Assembly (NCBI GenBank): GCA_021776805.1
Contig: JAJFFD010000104.1
Coordinates: 28,138 to 92,137 of the forward strand
Direction of reading: 5' to 3'
Length of the DNA stretch: 64,000 nucleotides
Source: Planctomycetota bacterium
GTDB lineage: Bacteria > Planctomycetota > UBA1135 > UBA2386
Part shown: one piece after another, positions 16,785-25,384 of the stretch
Numbering within the stretch: position 1 is the first letter of the stretch
Layout of the letters: the number at the start of each line of letters is the position of its first letter
Made by a program: the position numbers and the translations under genes
Notes under the pieces: generated by a model
The model's database searches: none
What the model was told of the DNA's origin: nothing
Seen by the model: only the letters and a program-made list of their open reading frames with translations

Positions 16785-19255
16785 AGGAGATTGAACCTCT
16801 TACGGAGCCACCACTCAGCGGAGAGAAGCCCGAGGATGAGAGCGACGGTCATCCAACTGTCCCAGATGCCGTGGGCGCTCTTGAGCGGGTCGATGACGGT
16901 CTTGGATGGGATTTGTTCCGCCCTGGCGAGAAGTTCGCCGGGATTCTGCAGCAGCACTCCACCTGTGGCGGAGGCGATCGCAGCCAACTCTGCCATGTCA
17001 GCGGGGCCTTGCTTTTCAATTGCCGCTGGAACGACCTGAAAACTGGCTTCCACCTTGCGGTTCTCACCGCCGGATCCACTAAGCCGAAAGTAACCGGTCG
17101 CGGTTGGACGAAAGCGCGTCTCGAAGTGTCCGGGCATGGCTTCGACCGGAGCGAGGGCGAGATTCTCAATGGCGCCATCCTCTCCCTGCATCTCCAGAGC
17201 GTAGCTTTCGGCGATCAATGGCTGATAGTCCTGGTCGCGTGCCTGAACCTGCACGTGCAAAGGCTGACCGAGCTCCAGTTTCTCTTCGTCGAGGAGGATC
17301 CTTGTGCGGCTCCCGCCGGCATTCAAACGGCCTTCGAAGAGATAGCGAATGCCCTTCACCCAGAAGCGCTCATAAGCGTGTTCGAAGGCGACTCGCCAAC
17401 GATAGCTGTCGTCCGTCCCCGAAAAGAGCACGCGACCGGCGCCGATGAACTGGCTTGCGACCAAGGGCATGGCGCTGCCATCACTGGCGACGAGCACCGG
17501 GCTGCGGTGCTCGAGCAAGACTTGCGCCGCTGGTTTGCTACGGATCACGGGGAAGGCGAAGTAGAAGCCGGGCAATCGCTCCCAGAGACTGTCGCTGGCT
17601 TCTCGATTATCCAGCAGTCGTGCTGCCTTGTGGGCCTTGCCTGCAGCCGTGAGCTGGTAGCGCCAGGCTCGCGGGCGGCCGCGGCCAAAGCCGATGACCT
17701 CGTGGTCGGCCTTGACCAGATCCGGGACCACGGGTAGCAGGTCGGCGATGGATTCCGTGCTCGCGCCGGGCCGTAGAGCCTCGAGGGTGAATTTCTCGCC
17801 GCAGGTCCACCAGAGTCCGGCGCCGCCATCGGTGACCATCTCGGCGACTGAGTCGCAGAACTTCTTTTCGAGACTTCGGCTATCGGGATCCAGGAAGATG
17901 AAGACGTCGAACTCCTCCAGATCAGCGCGGTCGACGGGCAGGCTCGTGAGAGAGAGATTGCCGTCCTGCGGGAAGTCAGAGTCTGCGCTGCAGAGCCAAC
18001 AAGACAGCTGAACCGTCTTGTCCCTGGTGAGCATGTTGCGCAGGAAGCGGTACTCATGAGAAGGGCCGCCGGAGATGAGGAGCACTCTGGTCTGTTCGCC
18101 GAGAACCTCGATTTGCTTGCGCTGCGCGTGGCGTTCTGGAGTCATCGGCTCCAAGGCCGGAGGTTCGATCTCGACGATGTGCGTGAAGACTCCGGCGTGG
18201 TCCGCAGTCAGTTGATCGAATTCGATGAGGGCTTCCCGCTGCCCAGATCCGAGGCGCACTTGTTCGCTGCGGATGGTCACAGCCTGCGAGCCTTCGTCAG
18301 CCTGCAACTTGAGGTGGACAGTTACTTCGACGTCCTCGTATCCCTGGGATTCGACTTCAGCGCGAATGGTGTAGGGATCCTTTTGAAAGACCTTGTCGGG
18401 TGCTTCCAGCCGCGTGAGGGTGACGGTTCGAGTTGCCGATGGATCGCCGACGGGAATAACGATTGTGCTCGGGATCCTGCGCTGCTCGAGCATGCGAGCA
18501 ATCTCGGCTCCCTGCGCGCCGAGGTTACGTCGACCATCCGACAAGAGAATGATCCCGGCAACGGCGGAATCGCGGCTCCGTTCCAAAGCTTGGCGTACGG
18601 CGCCGCCGAGGTTCGAGTACCGTCCGGTAGCAGTGATCGCATTCAGATCGAGCTTGACGAGAGCGCTCGAAGTCGCAGCCTCTGAGCCCTTGGCTTCTTC
18701 ACTTTGGAGATCCAAGTCGGCGAGTAGCTCCAGGCCGGCGGCAAAGCCGTAGACCAGGACACGGTTGTTCTCGGCAAGGGAGGCGAGAATAGCCTGGTCG
18801 TCCTGCGCGAGGAGCGACTTGGCCAGTTCGATGCGTCGAGCTTCGCCTGGCTCGCCTTCTTGCACAGCACGCCATGCCTTGGCGAGTTCTTCCACCTCGG
18901 GCTGGCGGAAAGAATCTTTGTGCCCCATGGACTGGGACTGATCGATGAGGATCAGGGTGTGTCCTGGTCGCACCTCTCGCTTGATCGTGATGAGGTTCGG
19001 TTCCAGAAGCAGGAGGAATGCGGCGAGAATGGCCAGGCCACGCAGACTTCCGAGGGTGATGCGCTGCCACCTGCTCAGGTTGCGACCATCGCGTCGGTAG
19101 GTGTAGACGACGATGAAGAGGGCCAGCGCCAGGCCGATCAGAACGAGAAGCCCCTGACCCCCACTGGGGAAGCTACTCAACTCCAGGCGTAGTTCGGTTC
19201 CAGGCTCGATTTCGAGCCCCTTCCACGATGCCAGCCAGCGAAGCAGTCCTTGCAT
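16781..19255 (-). CDS. VWA-domain membrane protein with amidotransferase-like domain
   Basis: An 824-residue protein with two N-terminal helices (GLLVLIGLALALFIVVYTYR and LGSLRGLAILAAFLLLLEP), a VWA domain beginning LILIDQSQSMG (a complete DxSxS metal-binding start), then LLLSDGRRNLG, beta-sandwich segments, a class-I glutamine amidotransferase-like domain at about 390-540 (VLLISGGPSHEYRFLRNML, FDVFIFLDPDS) without an obvious catalytic Cys elbow, and a C-terminal helix (WMTVALILGLLSAEWWL). This is the architecture of planctomycete-type Bat-related proteins. The VWA probably mediates metal-dependent binding in the periplasm. It lies 13 bases downstream of the BatA-like gene and overlaps the DUF4175-like gene. 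Confidence 0.85.
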   Translation of the reverse strand: MQGLLRWLASWKGLEIEPGTELRLELSSFPSGGQGLLVLIGLALALFIVVYTYRRDGRNLSRWQRITLGSLRGLAILAAFLLLLEPNLITIKREVRPGHTLILIDQSQSMGHKDSFRQPEVEELAKAWRAVQEGEPGEARRIELAKSLLAQDDQAILASLAENNRVLVYGFAAGLELLADLDLQSEEAKGSEAATSSALVKLDLNAITATGRYSNLGGAVRQALERSRDSAVAGIILLSDGRRNLGAQGAEIARMLEQRRIPSTIVIPVGDPSATRTVTLTRLEAPDKVFQKDPYTIRAEVESQGYEDVEVTVHLKLQADEGSQAVTIRSEQVRLGSGQREALIEFDQLTADHAGVFTHIVEIEPPALEPMTPERHAQRKQIEVLGEQTRVLLISGGPSHEYRFLRNMLTRDKTVQLSCWLCSADSDFPQDGNLSLTSLPVDRADLEEFDVFIFLDPDSRSLEKKFCDSVAEMVTDGGAGLWWTCGEKFTLEALRPGASTESIADLLPVVPDLVKADHEVIGFGRGRPRAWRYQLTAAGKAHKAARLLDNREASDSLWERLPGFYFAFPVIRSKPAAQVLLEHRSPVLVASDGSAMPLVASQFIGAGRVLFSGTDDSYRWRVAFEHAYERFWVKGIRYLFEGRLNAGGSRTRILLDEEKLELGQPLHVQVQARDQDYQPLIAESYALEMQGEDGAIENLALAPVEAMPGHFETRFRPTATGYFRLSGSGGENRKVEASFQVVPAAIEKQGPADMAELAAIASATGGVLLQNPGELLARAEQIPSKTVIDPLKSAHGIWDSWMTVALILGLLSAEWWLRKRFNLL

Positions 19256-19268
19256 GATTACTTCGGCC

Positions 19269-21473
19269 TCAGCGTCGGCCGAACCTCCATGCTAGAAGCG
19301 TCTCGAGAATGAGCCCGAGAAGGAGTGCGAGGGCGAACCAACGCCAGAGCCCACCACTTCCGGCGAGCTGCGAGTCGCCTTGGAGCGCAGCGGAGCTCAT
19401 GATTGTGACCCGATCGAGAGCCGCGGAGGGATAGGTATTGGCTAGGGATTCGCTCCCGAGTTGCTCGAGGAGACCTTCCTCCAGGAGCGGGTTCCGCGAG
19501 AAGAGTTCACGTCTCTCATTGCCGTCGTGGGCCGAGAGTACGAGGCTATGAAGGCCGTACTGGCGGAGGTCGGCCATCGGGATGCTCAATCCTTCGGCGT
19601 CCTCGCCAGCAGTACCCACGCTGTAGGTGTGTATGTCGGTCTCGTCGCGAAGGCTGCTTACCGAAACATCAGGTCGATAGAGGCCGGGGTCGACCCGCCT
19701 TTGCAGGACTCCGCGAGGCTGCAGATTCCCAGCGCTCACTTCTTGCGGCTTTGCTCCCTCGGCGTGTAGATCGAGGCAGAGAGTTTGAAAGGCAGGAGTG
19801 CGCGGCCATGAGTTCCAAAAGATATCGGCGCTGGTGCCGATGACCGTGACTTCGCCCGCGTTCTCATAGCTTTGTGAGACCATGAGCGGCTCTCCCTCTG
19901 CATCCTCGAGACGCAGGAGAATGCGCACGGGATCGGCTGCGTCGATGCTCATGGTGACATAGCGACCAACCTGGACCAGCTGCGAGAACATGAACTCGTA
20001 GAACTCGCCAAGGCGGGAGAAAAGGACATGGTCTCTGGCGTCGACATGCACCGATGCCGGTGCATCCATGTCCCCGGCAACGCTCACCAGGGCAACTGGC
20101 AGAATGCCTTCGCCCTGGCGATACAGGAGCTGATTGTAACTGTCGACCTCGACCTGATTGCCGAGGAAGAACACGATCCCCCCGCCCTGGGCTGCGAAGC
20201 TCTCGAGCTTCGCAGCGATCTGAGGGCTTGGCCGAGCGAGGTTGCAGAGCCAGATCATGTCGGCTTCGGCAAGCTCTTCTTCACTCAGGTTGCCCAACTC
20301 GTGGCTGGCGAGAATGCGCACCTGCATGCCGGTGGTCTGTTCGCCGCCGGGCTCCAGGGCCGCTGCCAGAAAGAAGCTCTCGGATTCCTCGATGCTCTCA
20401 CCCGGGTCGCCATCGATGACTAGCACCTTGGAGAACTCGCGGATATCGAGGGCGAGACTTCGCGAATCATCGATGGGGAAGCGATCTGCAGGGATGGTCG
20501 CGCTGATGCCGTGATAACCGGGGCTATGGAAGGTCTGTGTGATCGCCACCTTGCCGCTCGCACCAGGCTCGAGGGGTTCGAGGGGCAGCATGACGCGGCT
20601 CCGGTCATCGATCTCGATGGTCACTTCAGAGACATCGCTGCCATCCAGGCCGCGGTTGGTGACTTCGATGACGAAGGTGAGTGGAACACCCATGACCGCG
20701 ACTCGCTCTGAGCAGCTGAGATCGGTGACTGCCAGGTTGCTGTTGTCTTTCGAGCCGACGGTGATCAAGGTGAAGTGCTGGCTTTCGTCGAGCTCTTGCA
20801 ACCATGCGCTGACGGAAGGATTGGCCTCACCATTGTCACTCAACCAATCATGGCGACGGAGGTCCGTGATCAGGTAGATCTCGCTGAGTTGAGCATCATC
20901 GTTGCTCTGGGAGCGCTGCTCGGCAGCAGACAGAATGGCCGCTGGATCCAGGTTGGCAGAGCCCAGGTCCCAGCGCGCCACAATCTCTTGGACTCGCTGC
21001 GCGAGATTGGGGCCGATTCTGATGTCGGCAAGCTCGGCGTTCTGCGGGTCACTCGATCGCATCAAGGTGAACAAGTCGCCGCTGCGTTGTTCAGCGAGAG
21101 TCTTAACCAGGTTGCCCAGGGCTTGGGTGGCTTCGGCAAAGGCGTTGCCACTCCCACTCCTCTGGGCGAGTGACGCAGAATCGTCGAGGCAGAGCACGTG
21201 ATGCGTGCGCTGAGTGCCGAGGCTAGTACCGCCGAGCTGTGGCCGGGATACTAGAAAGACCAGGAAGATCACTGCGAGCGTGCGCAGAAGCAGGATCAAC
21301 CAGTGCTCCATCCTCAGGCGTCGGCGATTGCGTTTCATGGCGCGGAGTAGGAACTCCATGGCCGCCCAACGAATCGTGCGATGCCGCCGCCTGTTCAGGA
21401 GGTGGATGATGATCGGCACTGCAGCCAGTGGTAGTGCCCAAAGCAGGAGTGGGTTGAGAAATCCCAAGTGCAC
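19269..21473 (-). CDS. BatA-like VWA membrane protein
   Basis: A 734-residue protein opening with the aerotolerance regulator N-terminal domain (FLNPLLLWALPLAAVPIIIH, then LLNRRRHRTIRWAAMEFLLRA). A second helix follows (WLILLLRTLAVIFLVFLV), and a VWA domain whose metal motif reads LCLDDSASLAQ (DxSxS present). An amidotransferase-like domain is visible near 350-470 (VLVIDGDPGESIEESESFF). A C-terminal helix (WRWFALALLLGLILETLLA) anchors the tail. The start is GTG, adjacent to the TAA of the previous gene. Bat proteins usually sit with a MoxR AAA ATPase, which is missing from this window. Confidence 0.88.
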   Translation of the reverse strand: MHLGFLNPLLLWALPLAAVPIIIHLLNRRRHRTIRWAAMEFLLRAMKRNRRRLRMEHWLILLLRTLAVIFLVFLVSRPQLGGTSLGTQRTHHVLCLDDSASLAQRSGSGNAFAEATQALGNLVKTLAEQRSGDLFTLMRSSDPQNAELADIRIGPNLAQRVQEIVARWDLGSANLDPAAILSAAEQRSQSNDDAQLSEIYLITDLRRHDWLSDNGEANPSVSAWLQELDESQHFTLITVGSKDNSNLAVTDLSCSERVAVMGVPLTFVIEVTNRGLDGSDVSEVTIEIDDRSRVMLPLEPLEPGASGKVAITQTFHSPGYHGISATIPADRFPIDDSRSLALDIREFSKVLVIDGDPGESIEESESFFLAAALEPGGEQTTGMQVRILASHELGNLSEEELAEADMIWLCNLARPSPQIAAKLESFAAQGGGIVFFLGNQVEVDSYNQLLYRQGEGILPVALVSVAGDMDAPASVHVDARDHVLFSRLGEFYEFMFSQLVQVGRYVTMSIDAADPVRILLRLEDAEGEPLMVSQSYENAGEVTVIGTSADIFWNSWPRTPAFQTLCLDLHAEGAKPQEVSAGNLQPRGVLQRRVDPGLYRPDVSVSSLRDETDIHTYSVGTAGEDAEGLSIPMADLRQYGLHSLVLSAHDGNERRELFSRNPLLEEGLLEQLGSESLANTYPSAALDRVTIMSSAALQGDSQLAGSGGLWRWFALALLLGLILETLLAWRFGRR

Positions 21474-22508
21474 TTACCTCTGATAGATCGGGACGTAAGC
21501 GTAAGGGAGTTGCAGGATGGTCAAGGCGATCGAAGTGCCGTAGATCGTACCGACACCGTCACCTGTCCAGGACCCGTCTCGGCGCTGTTGCCTGAGGAGC
21601 CACTCTGCCATGCGGGCATAGTATTGGTCCCAGTCTTCTCCTCCGCGCTGGTAGAGGGCCTGCGCAAGGTAGAGGTGGGAGTAGTAGTGGTGACCGTTAC
21701 CACTGCCATTGATGGGCAGGGTGCGCTGGGAGTACTGGAGAGCCTTCTCTGCCATGGGGTCGTCGTACTTGCCCGCGTTATAGAGGACAGCGACCGCAGC
21801 GGCTGTGATCGGCGGCCTACCGCCGCCGCCAGAGCTGGCGCTGTAGCGGATACTGCCGTCCGGGTTGGCGCACTTCTTGATGTAGTCGATAGCTCGCTTG
21901 ATGGTGCTGACAGGGACCGTGATGCCGGCGTTTCTGCAGGCTCTCAGCGATTGTATCTGGGTGACCGTGACCGAGCCCTCATCACCATTGGAGTCTGGGC
22001 TGTATAGCCAACCCCCCGCCCGTGACTGGGACCGCGCGATCAACTTGATGGCGCGGGTCAGGACTCCGTGTAGTTCCTTTTGGCGGCGCTCGTCCACTTC
22101 CATGCCATAGACCTGTGCGAGGAACATGGTGGAGAAGCCGTGCCCGTACATGCTGCGCCCTTCCTCCGAAGGTGCGGTGATCACGCCGTCAGGTTGGGCC
22201 AGAACGAGAAGGTGCGCTGAGGCATTGCGAACAGCCTGCCAGTAGCGACCGCGTGTGGGTGTGGAGCCGGAGCCGAGCAAGGCCATCCCCGCGAGGGCGG
22301 TCATGGCGGTTGGGTAGCTGCCGTAGTTGCCAGCAGAGCGCCAGGAGCCATCCGAGTTTTGCGTGCGCTGCAGGTACTGAAGCCCGCGCTGGATCGCGCG
22401 ATGAATTTCCGGGCTCACGGACTCTGGCCGCAGATCTTCCTGCGCGGGGATGGCCGCGCAGAACAGGAGGGAGAGGAGGGCTGGTTTCGACAAGCGGCTC
22501 GTTCTCAT
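21474..22508 (-). CDS. Secreted prenyltransferase/squalene-cyclase repeat protein
   Basis: A 344-residue exported protein (signal peptide MRTSRLSKPALLSLLFCAAI). It has repeated alpha-alpha toroid motifs: LQYLQRTQNSDGSWRSAG near 35, LARSQSRAGGWLYSPDSN near 150, IKKCANPDGSIRYSAS near 205 and LLRQQRRDGSWTG near 310. These QW/GSW repeats define the prenyltransferase and squalene oxidase repeat fold. The DxDD protonation motif of true cyclases is absent, and export also argues against a terpene cyclase. Similar proteins in this kind of operon are of unknown role. The ATG overlaps the previous stop (ATGA); a longer frame to 22652 is rejected. Confidence 0.85.
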   Translation of the reverse strand: MRTSRLSKPALLSLLFCAAIPAQEDLRPESVSPEIHRAIQRGLQYLQRTQNSDGSWRSAGNYGSYPTAMTALAGMALLGSGSTPTRGRYWQAVRNASAHLLVLAQPDGVITAPSEEGRSMYGHGFSTMFLAQVYGMEVDERRQKELHGVLTRAIKLIARSQSRAGGWLYSPDSNGDEGSVTVTQIQSLRACRNAGITVPVSTIKRAIDYIKKCANPDGSIRYSASSGGGGRPPITAAAVAVLYNAGKYDDPMAEKALQYSQRTLPINGSGNGHHYYSHLYLAQALYQRGGEDWDQYYARMAEWLLRQQRRDGSWTGDGVGTIYGTSIALTILQLPYAYVPIYQR

Positions 22509-25168
22509 TTTCGTCCTAGCTCTCCGAGAGTTGCATAGAGCTCGTCCTGCTCGCGAGTGTAGGCCTCGGCGTCTCCCAGCGCTTGGAATACCTCGAGCCT
22601 GGTGAGGTGCCAGAGCCGGATTTGCTGCGCGGCAGCGAGAGGAAGTCGGCATCGGTCGAGGAGGTCCAAAGCGGGCTGCCGATCTCCGTGGGTCGCCATG
22701 GCGAGAGCAAGCTCGCGACCATAAGACAGCATGCGCTCCGCCAGAATCCCCTTTTGGTCAGGCTTATCCGAGTTTGACCAACCCTTCTCGAGGATATCGA
22801 TCGCGTCAACCAGTTCGCCGGCCTGCGCCAAGTAGGCGGATCGACGCAGGGGATCTTCGGTCGACTGCGCGAGCTTCTGCAGTGCGGCTGCGCTGGAGTA
22901 GAGCTCAATGCCACCTTGGTATGAGAGGGCCACGTACGGACCCGTCATCTGCACGTTGAATGGGCCCGGCAGTGGCTCACGGCCCAGGAGAAACTCGGGC
23001 AGTTCGAGTCTGGTCCATGGCGGTTCAGGTGTGCTCAGGCTGCGGAGCAGTAGTTCGCGGTCGCCAGGTATGACCAGAAGGTCGTCGCTCACCATGCCAC
23101 GCCCTCGCCAATTGTCGCTGCCGACAAAACGGTCGAGCTTCTCCCTCCACAAGCGGACGCCAGAATGCAGATCGATGCAAAAGACCTGATTCTTCCCGCC
23201 AGCAAAGAGGAAGCGGTCGTTGTGGCCAATCAGATACTGCAGTTCTCCCATGCTGAGCATCCAGACTGGTTCTCCAGAGGCGCCGTCCAGGCAATGTAGA
23301 ACTCGCCCGTCGCTTGGCGCGAAGATCACGAGCCCGTCTACGGCGTAAACCTCACTCGGTGCAAAGCCGGGTAGAGAGACCTCGGAGAAAATCTGGCCGC
23401 CGAAGAAGATCTGATTGCGATTGCGACTGGTCTTTCGGCTGGGTTGCTCGCGCAGCGGATGGACTCGCTCGTACTTACGGATCCAGCGCAGAGATCCAGT
23501 ATAGGCGTCAACGGCAGCGATGGCTCCGGCGTTGGAGAGCACATAGGCCATGCCACCGGACACTTCTACGGGCGATGCCGGCGGCCGCGCCATGTCGGTG
23601 CCGCCACGATGGATCAAGACCTTGTATACGGGTCTTCCATCCGAGGAGTTCATGCACTGCAGACCGAAGGTCTGGCCGTGCGAGAAGGGCACCAAGAGCC
23701 GTTGATTGAAAACGGTCGGCGTCGCCAAGAAGGTCAATCCGCGGTACTCGCTGTAGTCATCGGATGACCAGGAGCGAGTCATCGTCGGCATATCGTAGGC
23801 AACGATGCTGTTCTTCGTCACAGGAGCCATGCCAGCGGCCTTCTTGTCACTGCTCCCCAGAACTGCATAGAGTCGCTCAGAGTCGTTGGCTACACGCAGG
23901 CTGCTGAAGTCGTAGGCGGGCACGCGGCTGCGGGGTTGGCCACGGACAATCCGCGGAACTTCCGGAGCACCATCCCCTTCGGCGCTCATTTTTCCGGACA
24001 TCAGCTCGCAGACACGCAGGCGAAAGTTGTCCATGAAGCTGATCTTGTCATCCATGAACAAGACGGAGTTCCCTGGAATGTAGTCACGGACGCGTGGCGC
24101 CGAGGTGAGCCCTTCTCCACCGACTCCTCTGACTACGAAGGCACCTCGCGTATTGCTACCACGCCCACTGGTGCTGGCCTGGCGGTAGGGCTTTGTTTCG
24201 TAGAAGCGATACTCCCAAAGGGGAACCAGCTCCTCGCTGCCCCCATCGAAGGCTGCCACCCTGTTGCGTTGCGGTTCGGAAGAACGCGCATCGAGGCCGC
24301 CGAGAAGGGCGCTGCCAGCCAGGTCGCCCAGCTCGATGACCTCACCCATGACTCGTAGGGAGCTTTCTGCGGAATCGGATTGCAAGGACTGGAGGATCTC
24401 CGTGGCGAGGTCGTCATCGCCGAGTTTCTGAAAACAGAGCGCGATCTTCAGCTGCAGATAGGCATCGGAGATTCCCGCCTCCCTGCGTCCCGCCGCGGGA
24501 TACACATCCATTAGGAGGCGAGAAGTCTGGATGGCAGCGCGAAACTTGCCTTGGTCCATCATCTGATCGCTGGCGCGAGCCATCGCCCGGGCAGCGCTGA
24601 GAGTGGCGAAGAACTTGTTGTAGATCTCTTCCAGCAAGTAGGCGGGGGCGTTCTCGCCGGCCGCTTTCAAAGCTCGCTCCGCCGGGATCTCATAGAGGGA
24701 GCGGTAGAGGGTCATGCCCTCTGCAGGCAATGAGGCCAGCAGTTCATGGCAAAGGCGCCGCACCGGTCTGTAGAGACGCTCGTCATTACTAAAGACCGCA
24801 TTCCTCGGATCGTCCTTGAGCCAATTCTCTGCTTCCTGATCCTCGCCCTCTGCGGGCTGATCCGTTGCCGGCTTATCGCCCGGGGCGTCCTCCCCGTCTT
24901 CCTCGAGAGTGCGGCCCTCGATCACATCCTGCAGGATGCTGATCGCGCCGACGTAGTCTTCTCTGCCGAGGAAGTCCTGAGCCTTGCGCAGAAAGCGGTC
25001 GATGTTCGGGCTTTCCAGCATCTGGACCTTCTTGCCCGGATCGCTGCCGCCCTTGCCGGCGAGGTTTATCTGCAGAGGAACGCGTGCAGCCTGTTTGACC
25101 TGTGCGCTGGCCAGAGGAGCCAGCATGAGGCAGCAGATCAATGGCAGGTTCCTCGACAAGTTGTTCAC
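22505..25168 (-). CDS. Secreted TPR plus PQQ-like beta-propeller protein
   Basis: An 887-residue protein, first gene of the ten-gene run. A signal peptide (MNNLSRNLPLICCLMLAPLASAQ) precedes a helical TPR-like half (about 50-290, e.g. FRAAIQTSRLLMDVYPAAGR, LQLKIALCFQKLGDDDLATE). A PQQ-type propeller follows at about 300-790, with blades such as AVDAYTGSLRWIRKYER, CLDGASGEPVWMLSMGEL and CIDLHSGVRLWREKLDR. The end returns to helices. The propeller resembles BamB-type scaffolds rather than a quinoprotein dehydrogenase, since no cofactor-ligand pattern is evident. Probably a periplasmic interaction platform. Confidence 0.85.
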   Translation of the reverse strand: MNNLSRNLPLICCLMLAPLASAQVKQAARVPLQINLAGKGGSDPGKKVQMLESPNIDRFLRKAQDFLGREDYVGAISILQDVIEGRTLEEDGEDAPGDKPATDQPAEGEDQEAENWLKDDPRNAVFSNDERLYRPVRRLCHELLASLPAEGMTLYRSLYEIPAERALKAAGENAPAYLLEEIYNKFFATLSAARAMARASDQMMDQGKFRAAIQTSRLLMDVYPAAGRREAGISDAYLQLKIALCFQKLGDDDLATEILQSLQSDSAESSLRVMGEVIELGDLAGSALLGGLDARSSEPQRNRVAAFDGGSEELVPLWEYRFYETKPYRQASTSGRGSNTRGAFVVRGVGGEGLTSAPRVRDYIPGNSVLFMDDKISFMDNFRLRVCELMSGKMSAEGDGAPEVPRIVRGQPRSRVPAYDFSSLRVANDSERLYAVLGSSDKKAAGMAPVTKNSIVAYDMPTMTRSWSSDDYSEYRGLTFLATPTVFNQRLLVPFSHGQTFGLQCMNSSDGRPVYKVLIHRGGTDMARPPASPVEVSGGMAYVLSNAGAIAAVDAYTGSLRWIRKYERVHPLREQPSRKTSRNRNQIFFGGQIFSEVSLPGFAPSEVYAVDGLVIFAPSDGRVLHCLDGASGEPVWMLSMGELQYLIGHNDRFLFAGGKNQVFCIDLHSGVRLWREKLDRFVGSDNWRGRGMVSDDLLVIPGDRELLLRSLSTPEPPWTRLELPEFLLGREPLPGPFNVQMTGPYVALSYQGGIELYSSAAALQKLAQSTEDPLRRSAYLAQAGELVDAIDILEKGWSNSDKPDQKGILAERMLSYGRELALAMATHGDRQPALDLLDRCRLPLAAAQQIRLWHLTRLEVFQALGDAEAYTREQDELYATLGELGRK

Positions 25169-25278
25169 GGCATGCAGCCAGGTCCAATGGAACGTGGGTG
25201 GGTGCGGGAGGGATCAGTTTGCATCTACGTCCTGTCTCCGCAACCGGCGAGCAGGCCTGTGGGTTATGTTCTTCTTTG

Positions 25279-25297
25279 CCTCCGCCCGGGGCGGAGG
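25279..25297. repeat. Inverted repeat in the divergent promoter region
   Basis: CCTCCGCC-CGG-GGCGGAGG, perfect 8-base arms, lies in the 216-base gap between the start of the ten-gene envelope run (minus strand) and the HEAT/propeller gene (plus strand). It has no T run and no gene ends here, so an operator or leader structure is more likely than a terminator. Nothing else is recognised in this gap. Confidence 0.4.
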
Positions 25298-25384
25298 ATC
25301 AGGCAAGGCATTCTGAGCCGTAAGAGCCGGCCCGACACCCACAAACGCTAGAAAGGTCCAAAGCCTTCCCGGAGTCCAGCATCG

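Noticed and set aside
21474..22508. Prenyltransferase-repeat protein as a terpene cyclase
   Set aside because: It has a signal peptide and no DxDD or aspartate-rich motif, so only the fold is supported.
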